Positions 23,016 through 35,307 of a stretch of DNA of 64,000 nt are shown piece by piece. The stretch's first letter is position 1. Each line of letters opens with the position of its first letter. The stretch spans positions 1,116,001 to 1,180,000 of the forward strand of contig CM074148.1 of NCBI GenBank assembly GCA_037178625.1, read 5' to 3'. A model generated the notes under the pieces. That model ran no database searches and was not told the origin of the DNA. It worked only from the letters and a program-made list of their open reading frames with translations. The translations under genes and the position numbers were made by a program. The DNA is from Skeletonema tropicum (taxonomy: Eukaryota > Bacillariophyta > Thalassiosirophyceae > Thalassiosirales > Thalassiosiraceae).

Positions 23016-24465
23016 ACTTTTGTTCAATCGAATCGGTCAAAAACAGGGCTAGAAAGTGATCGGCGGCTTGCAAACCGGCGTTACAGCCAGTTTTTTCAAA
23101 ACAGAGGTCAAAATATAAATATCAAATTCGACAATATGACAACCATTCGAAAGCTCTCTTGAAACTCTATCGATTGGTACCATCATTACTATCTAAATAT
23201 CAAAATCTAAACAGAGCTCGGGCAAGCCCTCGCGAAAAAGCGACCGCCTTAATCCTTAATGCAACGTAAAACGTAACATGACAATCGGTACACGTGAGAT
23301 CCAACGTACGCTGCGCTGAAGAACGAAGCATCAATCAGTGTGATCCAGACAGTTGGCACTGGCACGGGCGTGTTTATTATCCAATAGTATAAACGGTGCT
23401 CAGGGAGGGGTCGCACTACACTCGCAAAACACACTTCCTCTAATGCTAATGCAGTGTAATCATCAACCGGCCTCGACTCCGCTCGGCAAATATCACATGT
23501 ACATGTACCGTCCATTATAATATCACATGCATATGCACCATCCATCATCATTCTACCATCACTCCATTGGCTACATTTTAATATATCATAATATAACAAT
23601 CAACCAATCCATTCCAACAGCAGCAGCAATAGCCGTCATCATTGAAGATTCATCATTCGTATCTCCAGCAGCAGCCGTCATCATTGATTGTTGCTGTTGC
23701 TGCTGCCGTTGTTGTTCAAAGCCAATGATGACGGCTGCTGCTGGAGATACGAATGATGAATACACACAACAGCAGCAGCAGCAAACAACAACAACAACAG
23801 TCAAACGACAATCCAACAGCAGCAGAAGATAACAATCAACATTTATCAAACCAATCCAACAGCAGTAGCAGCTAGCAGTAGCAGCAAACGGTCATTGGTT
23901 GTTGCTACTGCTGCTGCTGTTGGATTATACCAATGATGAATACACTAATACACACAACAACCAATTATGCCGAGCGCAGCCGAGGCCAGTTGATGATAAT
24001 ACTATCCTTTATGGAGTGTCTTTCGCGATGCCGCAGGCTGAGCAGTGTTTAGATGGACGGTACACGTGCCAACTGTCATTGTCATGGATCTTGCTGATCA
24101 ATGCAGGAGCTTTTTGAGATCTCACAACGTACCAACTGTCATTGACAAGCTGATCATCAGTCCTTCACTGTATTGAGCGAGTGCGAGCGGCAGCGAGGAC
24201 GAGCTGTGTTTATTGCACTAATCGATAGCGCTTGAAACGACGATTCGAATGGTTGTGTCATTGTCGAATTATTGGGTCAAAATCCGAATCTGGAATGTCG
24301 ATTTTCATTTGGAGCTTGATATTCGAAGTATAGGGGTCGCTTTAGTTGAGTACATTGACAACGATCGATATTTGGCCTTGAAACTAGAACCAATCGATAG
24401 AGCGCATCGAGAGCTTTCCAAATCGCTACTCATTGTCTTGATACGACCACTACAGCAGACGTTAC
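23016..24465. mobile_element. Foldback element with long imperfect inverted arms (unit 1)
   Basis: The outer arms face each other. In unit 2 the left arm begins near 25991 and the right arm ends near 27543. Shared arm text includes GATGAGT, TTTGGAAAGCTCT, CTATCGATT and AATTCGACAAT. An inner 30-bp pair is at 23459-23488 and 23968-23997 with 3 mismatches. A perfect 37-bp pair at 23650-23686 and 23723-23759 encloses a 36-nt CTG-rich loop. Further CAG/CTG tracts continue to about 23930. Later copies span about 25991-27543, 29069-30602, 32127-33679, 35203-36737, 38266-39822 and 41345-42900. No transposase is encoded, so if mobile it is non-autonomous. In this first copy the left arm is cut by the gap. 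Confidence 0.7.
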
Positions 24466-24654
24466 AATGAAAAAGCTAAAAGGCTTATTATTTGGAGAGG
24501 AAGAGGTAAAATATGTAGTATAATATATATATCTACTAATGCATGGCCAAGTATTTACCAAACGGGACGTCTTCTATTATCATACCTCTCTCTCTTTCGT
24601 TCTCTCTCTCTTCACATGATATATACATTGTATTTACATCATTCCAGTTGATTG

Positions 24655-25647
24655 TCATGTGGAACCCCAATCGTCGGAGAATACGTCGGAGGATACGTCG
24701 GCAGAGGAGGCACTACTACCGCAACAACCGGAGCATTCGTATTCGTATTCGTTGGTGTTTGTTGGTGCATCAAATGTTGTCTCATCATCATCATCATCAT
24801 CATCGTCTGTAATTACAGGACATGGATAAAATCCACAATTCAACTCGGGCGCACGTGCCACAAATTGACCCGATTTGCATTGATATACTTCGGAACTGCA
24901 TTTGTCCGATACCTGCACTCCCATTCCCATATCTCCACCTTCATAGTCGTTGTAATTTACTCCATCATTCTGATTCTGATTGTTGACATTCTGATCATTG
25001 TTGTTGTGATCATTGTTGTGATCCTCAACATTGATGATCCCATTATTGTTCACTCCAGGCATAGTCTCATATTCCAACAGCTTGAACGCATTGCAATTCG
25101 CCACTCCGCCCCAGCACTTGTGGCCTGTAGATTCGTCACACTCATTGCCCATGGGACACCACGTATCCAGCGCGCAGAAATCATTCGCCTCATTCCAGCT
25201 GGGGCCGCAGAATTTCATATTCCGCTCATCGTACTCGTTGCGAATGGGTGGGTCGAGTGATGGGGCTGAATCTGAATCGTTGTTACTGTTACTATTATTA
25301 TTATTGCTACTATTATTGCTACTGTTACTATTATTATTACTTGACGACATGTTCGGAAAGTTACACCCCGGCAAATTTGGATGGCAAGTTTCACCAGCCG
25401 CGCAATCATCACTTCCGTTGGGACAATGCGTCGAGGGGGAGCAGTCGGCGATTGCGTCGCCCCATGTTCGCCCGCAGAATTGGGTGTCAGTGTTGGGATC
25501 TGCCGATGCCGAGGATGAAATAATAATAATTGTTGTAGCGAGGCAGACGATAGTAGATGAGAGGTTGAGGGTGGAGTGGTAATATTGACGGCTCATCATC
25601 GTATGTATCGTATCGAGGAGCATTGATAGTACTCGTAACAACGTCAT
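24655..25647 (-). CDS. Secreted six-cysteine-module protein, copy 1, altered C-terminus
   Basis: Shares the first ~294 residues with copies 2-7 (details at 27718). A single extra T near 24758 shifts the frame just after the Asp run. The usual Pro/Thr-rich tail is replaced by a Ser/Asp/Glu-rich tail with ECSGCCG, ending at 24655 (330 residues). Either the copy is a mutated edge member or the tail is a real variant. The edge position next to the gap also makes an assembly error possible. Confidence 0.7.
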   Translation of the reverse strand: MTLLRVLSMLLDTIHTMMSRQYYHSTLNLSSTIVCLATTIIIISSSASADPNTDTQFCGRTWGDAIADCSPSTHCPNGSDDCAAGETCHPNLPGCNFPNMSSSNNNSNSSNNSSNNNNSNSNNDSDSAPSLDPPIRNEYDERNMKFCGPSWNEANDFCALDTWCPMGNECDESTGHKCWGGVANCNAFKLLEYETMPGVNNNGIINVEDHNNDHNNNDQNVNNQNQNDGVNYNDYEGGDMGMGVQVSDKCSSEVYQCKSGQFVARAPELNCGFYPCPVITDDDDDDDDETTFDAPTNTNEYEYECSGCCGSSASSADVSSDVFSDDWGST

Positions 25648-26095
25648 TACATCAGAGCAAGTTCATCAGCATTGTTTATTTTTTGTGTCAGCTACAATAC
25701 AGTCGGCAGCGCTTTGTTTTTCTTCAACGAGGTCTTCGATAGAACAGCCCTAAAGGCCAGGTACAGTCTGAAGTGACACGATGCGGCACCAGAGCAAAGG
25801 GCATGCAGCATTCTACACGCAGAGCAAGGCAGCAGATGATTTCATGGGCCATGGGCTCTTTCTGAAGCGTTGCAAAGCGGTACCAGGTACTGTTCACTCG
25901 CTCTACTTTTTTGATCAGCTCAATCAAGCATCAAATCAAGCCTCTCGCCTCACGCTCAAGCAGCTCAACAATGACATCAAAATGTTGTAACGGCCGTATC
26001 TTGTCTCCTATGCGGCCAATGACGGCGATGAGTGGCGTTTTGGAAAGCTCTTGAGCAGATCTATCGATTCGACGTATATTCAACGACATAGGAGG

Positions 26096-29000
26096 ACTTT
26101 TGTTCAATCGAATCGGTCAAAAACAGGGCTAGAAAGTGATCGGCGGCTTGCAAACCGGCGTTACAGCCAGTTTTTTCAAAACAGAGGTCAAAATATAAAT
26201 ATCAAATTCGACAATATGACAACCATTCGAAAGCTCTCTTGAAACTCTATCGATTGGTACCATCATTACTATCTAAATATCAAAATCTAAAACAGAGCTC
26301 GGGCAAGCCCTCGCGAAAAAGCGACCGCCTTAATCCTTAATGCAACGTAAAACGTAACATGACAATCGGTACACGTGAGATCCAACGTACGCTGCGCTGA
26401 AGAACGAAGCATCAATCAGTGTGATCCAGACAGTTGGCACTGGCACGGGCGTGTTTATTATCCAATAGTATAAACGGTGCTCAGGGAGGGGTCGCACTAC
26501 ACTCGCAAAACACACTTCCTCTAATGCTAATGCAGTGTAATCATCAACCGGCCTCGACTCCGCTCGGCAAATATCACATGTACATGTACCGTCCATTATA
26601 ATATCACATGCATATGCACCATCCATCATCATTCTACCATCACTCCATTGGCTACATTTTAATATATCATAATATAACAATCAACCAATCCATTCCAACA
26701 GCAGCAGCAATAGCCGTCATCATTGAAGATTCATCATTCGTATCTCCAGCAGCAGCCGTCATCATTGATTGTTGCTGTTGCTGCTGCCGTTGTTGTTCAA
26801 AGCCAATGATGACGGCTGCTGCTGGAGATACGAATGATGAATACACACAACAGCAGCAGCAGCAAACAACAACAACAACAGTCAAACGACAATCCAACAG
26901 CAGCAGAAGATAACAATCAACATTTATCAAACCAATCCAACAGCAGTAGCAGCTAGCAGTAGCAGCAAACGGTCATTGGTTGTTGCTACTGCTGCTGCTG
27001 TTGGATTATACCAATGATGAATACACTAATACACACAACAACCAATTATGCCGAGCGCAGCCGAGGCCAGTTGATGATAATACTATCCTTTATGGAGTGT
27101 CTTTCGCGATGCCGCAGGCTGAGCAGTGTTTAGATGGACGGTACACGTGCCAACTGTCATTGTCATGGATCTTGCTGATCAATGCAGGAGCTTTTTGAGA
27201 TCTCACAACGTACCAACTGTCATTGACAAGCTGATCATCAGTCCTTCACTGTATTGAGCGAGTGCGAGCGGCAGCGAGGACGAGCTGTGTTTATTGCACT
27301 AATCGATAGCGCTTGAAACGACGATTCGAATGGTTGTGTCATTGTCGAATTATTGGGTCAAAATCCGAATCTGGAATGTCGATTTTCATTTGGAGCTTGA
27401 TATTCGAAGTATAGGGGTCGCTTTAGTTGAGTACATTGACAAACGATCGATATTTGGCCTTGAAACTAGAACCAATCGATAGAGCGCATCGAGAGCTTTC
27501 CAAATCGCTACTCATTGTCTTGATACGACCACTACAGCAGACGTTACAATGAAAAAGCTAAAAGGCTTATTATTTGGAGAGGAAGAGGTAAAATATGTAG
27601 TATAATATTATCTACTAATGCATGGCCAAGTATTTACCAAACGGGACGTCTTCTATTATCATACCTCTCTCTCTTTCGTTCTCTCTCTCTTCACATGATA
27701 TATACATTGTATTTACATCATTCCAGTTGATTGTCATGTGGAACCCCAATCGTCGGAGAATACGTCGGAGGATACGTCGGCAGAGGAGGCACTACTACCG
27801 CAACAACCGGAGCATTCGTATTCGTATTCGTTGGTGTTGTTGGTGCATCAAATGTTGTCTCATCATCATCATCATCATCATCGTCTGTAATTACAGGACA
27901 TGGATAAAATCCACAATTCAACTCGGGCGCACGTGCCACAAATTGACCCGATTTGCATTGATATACTTCGGAACTGCATTTGTCCGATACCTGCACTCCC
28001 ATTCCCATATCTCCACCTTCATAGTCGTTGTAATTTACTCCATCATTCTGATTCTGATTGTTGACATTCTGATCATTGTTGTTGTGATCATTGTTGTGAT
28101 CCTCAACATTGATGATCCCATTATTGTTCACTCCAGGCATAGTCTCATATTCCAACAGCTTGAACGCATTGCAATTCGCCACTCCGCCCCAGCACTTGTG
28201 GCCTGTAGATTCGTCACACTCATTGCCCATGGGACACCACGTATCCAGCGCGCAGAAATCATTCGCCTCATTCCAGCTGGGGCCGCAGAATTTCATATTC
28301 CGCTCATCGTACTCGTTGCGAATGGGTGGGTCGAGTGATGGGGCTGAATCTGAATCGTTGTTACTGTTACTATTATTATTATTGCTACTATTATTGCTAC
28401 TGTTACTATTATTATTACTTGACGACATGTTCGGAAAGTTACACCCCGGCAAATTTGGATGGCAAGTTTCACCAGCCGCGCAATCATCACTTCCGTTGGG
28501 ACAATGCGTCGAGGGGGAGCAGTCGGCGATTGCGTCGCCCCATGTTCGCCCGCAGAATTGGGTGTCAGTGTTGGGATCTGCCGATGCCGAGGATGAAATA
28601 ATAATAATTGTTGTAGCGAGGCAGACGATAGTAGATGAGAGGTTGAGGGTGGAGTGGTAATATTGACGGCTCATCATCGTATGTATCGTATCGAGGAGCA
28701 TTGATAGTACTCGTAACAACGTCATTACATCAGAGCAAGTTCATCAGCATTGTTTATTTTTTGTGTCAGCTACAATACAGTCGGCAGCGCTTTGTTTTTC
28801 TTCAACGAGGTCTTCGATAGAACAGCCCTAAAGGCCAGGTACAGTCTGAAGTGACACGATGCGGCACCAGAGCAAAGGGCATGCAGCATTCTACACGCAG
28901 AGCAAGGCAGCAGATGATTTCATGGGCCATGGGCTCTTTCTGAAGCGTTGCAAAGCGGTACCAGGTACTGTTCACTCGCTCTACTTTTTTGATCAGCTCA

Positions 29001-29173
29001 ATCAAGCATCAAATCAAGCCTCTCGCCTCACGCTCAAGCAGCTCAACAATGACATCAAAATGTTGTAACGGCCGTATCTTGTCTCCTATGCGGCCAATGA
29101 CGGCGATGAGTGGCGTTTTGGAAAGCTCTTGAGCAGATCTATCGATTCGACGTATATTCAACGACATAGGAGG
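26096..29173. repeat. Tandem array B, unit 2 (3,078 bp)
   Basis: It differs from unit 4 in length by two single-base insertions: a six-T run near 26171, shared with unit 1, and an extra A near 26289. Contents: foldback core and the intact Cys-rich gene at 27718-28725. Confidence 0.97.
27718..28725 (-). CDS. Secreted six-cysteine-module protein, copy 2
   Basis: 335 residues. Near the N-terminus is a hydrophobic stretch (about 31-48, STIVCLATTIIIISSSASA) typical of a signal peptide, best read from Met17 or Met18; cleavage is likely after ASA. Module 1 has Cys58, 69, 75, 82, 88 and 95. Module 2 has Cys147, 158, 164, 170, 178 and 185, so both follow C-x10-C-x5-C-x5/6-C-x5/7-C-x6-C and begin with FCG. 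A Ser/Asn-rich linker (about 101-128) separates them. A second Asn-rich region (about 199-233) precedes a four-Cys motif (Cys250, 257, 271, 276). An Asp8 run and a Thr/Pro-rich tail end the protein. Similar FCG...CP modules occur in many secreted diatom proteins. A wall or extracellular binding role is plausible but unproven. It is intronless as read, with no frame breaks. Confidence 0.82.
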   Translation of the reverse strand: MTLLRVLSMLLDTIHTMMSRQYYHSTLNLSSTIVCLATTIIIISSSASADPNTDTQFCGRTWGDAIADCSPSTHCPNGSDDCAAGETCHPNLPGCNFPNMSSSNNNSNSSNNSSNNNNSNSNNDSDSAPSLDPPIRNEYDERNMKFCGPSWNEANDFCALDTWCPMGNECDESTGHKCWGGVANCNAFKLLEYETMPGVNNNGIINVEDHNNDHNNNDQNVNNQNQNDGVNYNDYEGGDMGMGVQVSDKCSSEVYQCKSGQFVARAPELNCGFYPCPVITDDDDDDDDETTFDAPTTPTNTNTNAPVVAVVVPPLPTYPPTYSPTIGVPHDNQLE

Positions 29174-32100
29174 ACTTTTGTTCAATCGAATCGGTCAAAA
29201 ACAGGGCTAGAAAGTGATCGGCGGCTTGCAAACCGGCGTTACAGCCAGTTTTTCAAAACAGAGGTCAAAATATAAATATCAAATTCGACAATATGACAAC
29301 CATTCGAAAGCTCTCTTGAAACTCTATCGATTGGTACCATCATTACTATCTAAATATCAAAATCTAAACAGAGCTCGGGCAAGCCCTCGCGAAAAAGCGA
29401 CCGCCTTAATCCTTAATGCAACGTAAAACGTAACATGACAATCGGTACACGTGAGATCCAACGTACGCTGCGCTGAAGAACGAAGCATCAATCAGTGTGA
29501 TCCAGACAGTTGGCACTGGCACGGGCGTGTTTATTATCCAATAGTATAAACGGTGCTCAGGGAGGGGTCGCACTACACTCGCAAAACACACTTCCTCTAA
29601 TGCTAATGCAGTGTAATCATCAACCGGCCTCGACTCCGCTCGGCAAATATCACATGTACATGTACCGTCCATTATAATATCACATGCATATGCACCATCC
29701 ATCATCATTCTACCATCACTCCATTGGCTACATTTTAATATATCATAATATAACAATCAACCAATCCATTCCAACAGCAGCAGCAATAGCCGTCATCATT
29801 GAAGATTCATCATTCGTATCTCCAGCAGCAGCCGTCATCATTGATTGTTGCTGTTGCTGCTGCCGTTGTTGTTCAAAGCCAATGATGACGGCTGCTGCTG
29901 GAGATACGAATGATGAATACACACAACAGCAGCAGCAGCAAACAACAACAACAACAGTCAAACGACAATCCAACAGCAGCAGAAGATAACAATCAACATT
30001 TATCAAACCAATCCAACAGCAGTAGCAGCTAGCAGTAGCAGCAAACGGTCATTGGTTGTTGCTACTGCTGCTGCTGTTGGATTATACCAATGATGAATAC
30101 ACTAATACACACAACAACCAATTATGCCGAGCGCAGCCGAGGCCAGTTGATGATAATACTATCCTTTATGGAGTGTCTGAGCAGTGTTTAGATGGACGGT
30201 ACACGTGCCAACTGTCATTGTCATGGATCTTGCTGATCAATGCAGGAGCTTTTTGAGATCTCACAACGTACCAACTGTCATTGACAAGCTGATCATCAGT
30301 CCTTCACTGTATTGAGCGAGTGCGAGCGGCAGCGAGGACGAGCTGTGTTTATTGCACTAATCGATAGCGCTTGAAACGACGATTCGAATGGTTGTGTCAT
30401 TGTCGAATTATTGGGTCAAAATCCGAATCTGGAATGTCGATTTTCATTTGGAGCTTGATATTCGAAGTATAGGGGTCGCTTTAGTTGAGTACATTGACAA
30501 ACGATCGATATTTGGCCTTGAAACTAGAACCAATCGATAGAGCGCATCGAGAGCTTTCCAAATCGCTACTCATTGTCTTGATACGACCACTACAGCAGAC
30601 GTTACAATGAAAAAGCTAAAAGGCTTATTATTTGGAGAGGAAGAGGTAAAATATGTAGTATAATATTATCTACTAATGCATGGCCAAGTATTTACCAAAC
30701 GGGACGTCTTCTATTATCATACCTCTCTCTCTTTCGTTCTCTCTCTCTTCACATGATATATACATTGTATTTACATCATTCCAGTTGATTGTCATGTGGA
30801 ACCCCAATCGTCGGAGAATACGTCGGAGGATACGTCGGCAGAGGAGGCACTACTACCGCAACAACCGGAGCATTCGTATTCGTATTCGTTGGTGTTGTTG
30901 GTGCATCAAATGTTGTCTCATCATCATCATCATCATCATCGTCTGTAATTACAGGACATGGATAAAATCCACAATTCAACTCGGGCGCACGTGCCACAAA
31001 TTGACCCGATTTGCATTGATATACTTCGGAACTGCATTTGTCCGATACCTGCACTCCCATTCCCATATCTCCACCTTCATAGTCGTTGTAATTTACTCCA
31101 TCATTCTGATTCTGATTGTTGACATTCTGATCATTGTTGTTGTGATCATTGTTGTGATCCTCAACATTGATGATCCCATTATTGTTCACTCCAGGCATAG
31201 TCTCATATTCCAACAGCTTGAACGCATTGCAATTCGCCACTCCGCCCCAGCACTTGTGGCCTGTAGATTCGTCACACTCATTGCCCATGGGACACCACGT
31301 ATCCAGCGCGCAGAAATCATTCGCCTCATTCCAGCTGGGGCCGCAGAATTTCATATTCCGCTCATCGTACTCGTTGCGAATGGGTGGGTCGAGTGATGGG
31401 GCTGAATCTGAATCGTTGTTACTGTTACTATTATTATTATTGCTACTATTATTGCTACTGTTACTATTATTATTACTTGACGACATGTTCGGAAAGTTAC
31501 ACCCCGGCAAATTTGGATGGCAAGTTTCACCAGCCGCGCAATCATCACTTCCGTTGGGACAATGCGTCGAGGGGGAGCAGTCGGCGATTGCGTCGCCCCA
31601 TGTTCGCCCGCAGAATTGGGTGTCAGTGTTGGGATCTGCCGATGCCGAGGATGAAATAATAATAATTGTTGTAGCGAGGCAGACGATAGTAGATGAGAGG
31701 TTGAGGGTGGAGTGGTAATATTGACGGCTCATCATCGTATGTATCGTATCGAGGAGCATTGATAGTACTCGTAACAACGTCATTACATCAGAGCAAGTTC
31801 ATCAGCATTGTTTATTTTTTGTGTCAGCTACAATACAGTCGGCAGCGCTTTGTTTTTCTTCAACGAGGTCTTCGATAGAACAGCCCTAAAGGCCAGGTAC
31901 AGTCTGAAGTGACACGATGCGGCACCAGAGCAAAGGGCATGCAGCATTCTACACGCAGAGCAAGGCAGCAGATGATTTCATGGGCCATGGGCTCTTTCTG
32001 AAGCGTTGCAAAGCGGTACCAGGTACTGTTCACTCGCTCTACTTTTTTGATCAGCTCAATCAAGCATCAAATCAAGCCTCTCGCCTCACGCTCAAGCAGC

Positions 32101-32231
32101 TCAACAATGACATCAAAATGTTGTAACGGCCGTATCTTGTCTCCTATGCGGCCAATGACGGCGATGAGTGGCGTTTTGGAAAGCTCTTGAGCAGATCTAT
32201 CGATTCGACGTATATTCAACGACATAGGAGG
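29174..32231. repeat. Tandem array B, unit 3 (3,058 bp, 18-bp deletion)
   Basis: It lacks 18 bp (TTCGCGATGCCGCAGGCT in other units) near 30178. The same deletion occurs in unit 5 but not in unit 4. Cys-rich gene at 30776-31783. Confidence 0.97.
30776..31783 (-). CDS. Secreted six-cysteine-module protein, copy 3
   Basis: Predicted product of 335 residues identical in sequence to copy 2. The unit carries an 18-bp deletion outside the gene. Signal peptide, modules and tail are as described at 27718. Confidence 0.82.
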   Translation of the reverse strand: MTLLRVLSMLLDTIHTMMSRQYYHSTLNLSSTIVCLATTIIIISSSASADPNTDTQFCGRTWGDAIADCSPSTHCPNGSDDCAAGETCHPNLPGCNFPNMSSSNNNSNSSNNSSNNNNSNSNNDSDSAPSLDPPIRNEYDERNMKFCGPSWNEANDFCALDTWCPMGNECDESTGHKCWGGVANCNAFKLLEYETMPGVNNNGIINVEDHNNDHNNNDQNVNNQNQNDGVNYNDYEGGDMGMGVQVSDKCSSEVYQCKSGQFVARAPELNCGFYPCPVITDDDDDDDDETTFDAPTTPTNTNTNAPVVAVVVPPLPTYPPTYSPTIGVPHDNQLE

Positions 32232-35200
32232 ACTTTTGTTCAATCGAATCGGTCAAAAACAGGGCTAGAAAGTGATCGGCGGCTTGCAAACCGGCGTTAC
32301 AGCCAGTTTTTCAAAACAGAGGTCAAAATATAAATATCAAATTCGACAATATGACAACCATTCGAAAGCTCTCTTGAAACTCTATCGATTGGTACCATCA
32401 TTACTATCTAAATATCAAAATCTAAACAGAGCTCGGGCAAGCCCTCGCGAAAAAGCGACCGCCTTAATCCTTAATGCAACGTAAAACGTAACATGACAAT
32501 CGGTACACGTGAGATCCAACGTACGCTGCGCTGAAGAACGAAGCATCAATCAGTGTGATCCAGACAGTTGGCACTGGCACGGGCGTGTTTATTATCCAAT
32601 AGTATAAACGGTGCTCAGGGAGGGGTCGCACTACACTCGCAAAACACACTTCCTCTAATGCTAATGCAGTGTAATCATCAACCGGCCTCGACTCCGCTCG
32701 GCAAATATCACATGTACATGTACCGTCCATTATAATATCACATGCATATGCACCATCCATCATCATTCTACCATCACTCCATTGGCTACATTTTAATATA
32801 TCATAATATAACAATCAACCAATCCATTCCAACAGCAGCAGCAATAGCCGTCATCATTGAAGATTCATCATTCGTATCTCCAGCAGCAGCCGTCATCATT
32901 GATTGTTGCTGTTGCTGCTGCCGTTGTTGTTCAAAGCCAATGATGACGGCTGCTGCTGGAGATACGAATGATGAATACACACAACAGCAGCAGCAGCAAA
33001 CAACAACAACAACAGTCAAACGACAATCCAACAGCAGCAGAAGATAACAATCAACATTTATCAAACCAATCCAACAGCAGTAGCAGCTAGCAGTAGCAGC
33101 AAACGGTCATTGGTTGTTGCTACTGCTGCTGCTGTTGGATTATACCAATGATGAATACACTAATACACACAACAACCAATTATGCCGAGCGCAGCCGAGG
33201 CCAGTTGATGATAATACTATCCTTTATGGAGTGTCTTTCGCGATGCCGCAGGCTGAGCAGTGTTTAGATGGACGGTACACGTGCCAACTGTCATTGTCAT
33301 GGATCTTGCTGATCAATGCAGGAGCTTTTTGAGATCTCACAACGTACCAACTGTCATTGACAAGCTGATCATCAGTCCTTCACTGTATTGAGCGAGTGCG
33401 AGCGGCAGCGAGGACGAGCTGTGTTTATTGCACTAATCGATAGCGCTTGAAACGACGATTCGAATGGTTGTGTCATTGTCGAATTATTGGGTCAAAATCC
33501 GAATCTGGAATGTCGATTTTCATTTGGAGCTTGATATTCGAAGTATAGGGGTCGCTTTAGTTGAGTACATTGACAAACGATCGATATTTGGCCTTGAAAC
33601 TAGAACCAATCGATAGAGCGCATCGAGAGCTTTCCAAATCGCTACTCATTGTCTTGATACGACCACTACAGCAGACGTTACAATGAAAAAGCTAAAAGGC
33701 TTATTATTTGGAGAGGAAGAGGTAAAATATGTAGTATAATATTATCTACTAATGCATGGCCAAGTATTTACCAAACGGGACGTCTTCTATTATCATACCT
33801 CTCTCTCTTTCGTTCTCTCTCTCTTCACATGATATATACATTGTATTTACATCATTCCAGTTGATTGTCATGTGGAACCCCAATCGTCGGAGAATACGTC
33901 GGAGGATACGTCGGCAGAGGAGGCACTACTACCGCAACAACCGGAGCATTCGTATTCGTATTCGTTGGTGTTGTTGGTGCATCAAATGTTGTCTCATCAT
34001 CATCATCATCATCATCGTCTGTAATTACAGGACATGGATAAAATCCACAATTCAACTCGGGCGCACGTGCCACAAATTGACCCGATTTGCATTGATATAC
34101 TTCGGAACTGCATTTGTCCGATACCTGCACTCCCATTCCCATATCTCCACCTTCATAGTCGTTGTAATTTACTCCATCATTCTGATTCTGATTGTTGACA
34201 TTCTGATCATTGTTGTTGTGATCATTGTTGTGATCCTCAACATTGATGATCCCATTATTGTTCACTCCAGGCATAGTCTCATATTCCAACAGCTTGAACG
34301 CATTGCAATTCGCCACTCCGCCCCAGCACTTGTGGCCTGTAGATTCGTCACACTCATTGCCCATGGGACACCACGTATCCAGCGCGCAGAAATCATTCGC
34401 CTCATTCCAGCTGGGGCCGCAGAATTTCATATTCCGCTCATCGTACTCGTTGCGAATGGGTGGGTCGAGTGATGGGGCTGAATCTGAATCGTTGTTACTG
34501 TTACTATTATTATTATTGCTACTATTATTGCTACTGTTACTATTATTATTACTTGACGACATGTTCGGAAAGTTACACCCCGGCAAATTTGGATGGCAAG
34601 TTTCACCAGCCGCGCAATCATCACTTCCGTTGGGACAATGCGTCGAGGGGGAGCAGTCGGCGATTGCGTCGCCCCATGTTCGCCCGCAGAATTGGGTGTC
34701 AGTGTTGGGATCTGCCGATGCCGAGGATGAAATAATAATAATTGTTGTAGCGAGGCAGACGATAGTAGATGAGAGGTTGAGGGTGGAGTGGTAATATTGA
34801 CGGCTCATCATCGTATGTATCGTATCGAGGAGCATTGATAGTACTCGTAACAACGTCATTACATCAGAGCAAGTTCATCAGCATTGTTTATTTTTTGTGT
34901 CAGCTACAATACAGTCGGCAGCGCTTTGTTTTTCTTCAACGAGGTCTTCGATAGAACAGCCCTAAAGGCCAGGTACAGTCTGAAGTGACACGATGCGGCA
35001 CCAGAGCAAAGGGCATGCAGCATTCTACACGCAGAGCAAGGCAGCAGATGATTTCATGGGCCATGGGCTCTTTCTGAAGCGTTGCAAAGCGGTACCAGGT
35101 ACTGTTCACTCGCTCTACTTTTTTGATCAGCTCAATCAAGCATCAAATCAAGCCTCTCGCCTCACGCTCAAGCAGCTCAACAATGACATCAAAATGTTGT

Positions 35201-35307
35201 AACGGCCGTATCTTGTCTCCTATGCGGCCAATGACGGCGATGAGTGGCGTTTTGGAAAGCTCTTGAGCAGATCTATCGATTCGACGTATATTCAACGACA
35301 TAGGAGG
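32232..35307. repeat. Tandem array B, unit 4 (3,076 bp, reference length)
   Basis: Used here as the reference unit because every other unit length can be derived from it by listed indels. Cys-rich gene at 33852-34859. Confidence 0.97.
33852..34859 (-). CDS. Secreted six-cysteine-module protein, copy 4
   Basis: 335 residues, same product as copy 2, in the reference-length unit. No differences were seen in the coding frame. Confidence 0.82.
   Translation of the reverse strand: MTLLRVLSMLLDTIHTMMSRQYYHSTLNLSSTIVCLATTIIIISSSASADPNTDTQFCGRTWGDAIADCSPSTHCPNGSDDCAAGETCHPNLPGCNFPNMSSSNNNSNSSNNSSNNNNSNSNNDSDSAPSLDPPIRNEYDERNMKFCGPSWNEANDFCALDTWCPMGNECDESTGHKCWGGVANCNAFKLLEYETMPGVNNNGIINVEDHNNDHNNNDQNVNNQNQNDGVNYNDYEGGDMGMGVQVSDKCSSEVYQCKSGQFVARAPELNCGFYPCPVITDDDDDDDDETTFDAPTTPTNTNTNAPVVAVVVPPLPTYPPTYSPTIGVPHDNQLE

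Larger units (their letters stand above)
23016..26095. repeat. Tandem array B, unit 1 (3,080 bp)
   Basis: Unit boundaries are set at the motif ACTTTTGTTCAATCG. Relative to the 3,076-bp unit 4, this unit has an extra T in the T-run near 23092, one A fewer at 24357-24366, an extra T near 24758 and an extra 3 nt near 24523-24533. These sum to +4. Contents: foldback 23016-24465 and Cys-rich gene 24655-25647. Confidence 0.97.

Noticed and set aside
23527..23849. Gln- and Cys-rich small ORFs in the CAG/CTG core of each unit
   Set aside because: They result from triplet repeats being open in several frames; no motif, and they overlap the palindrome on both strands.
25031..25582. Plus-strand ORFs with poly-Leu, poly-Ile or poly-Tyr runs in every array B unit
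   Set aside because: They are antisense shadows of the Asn/Ser/Asp-rich parts of the Cys-rich gene on the minus strand.
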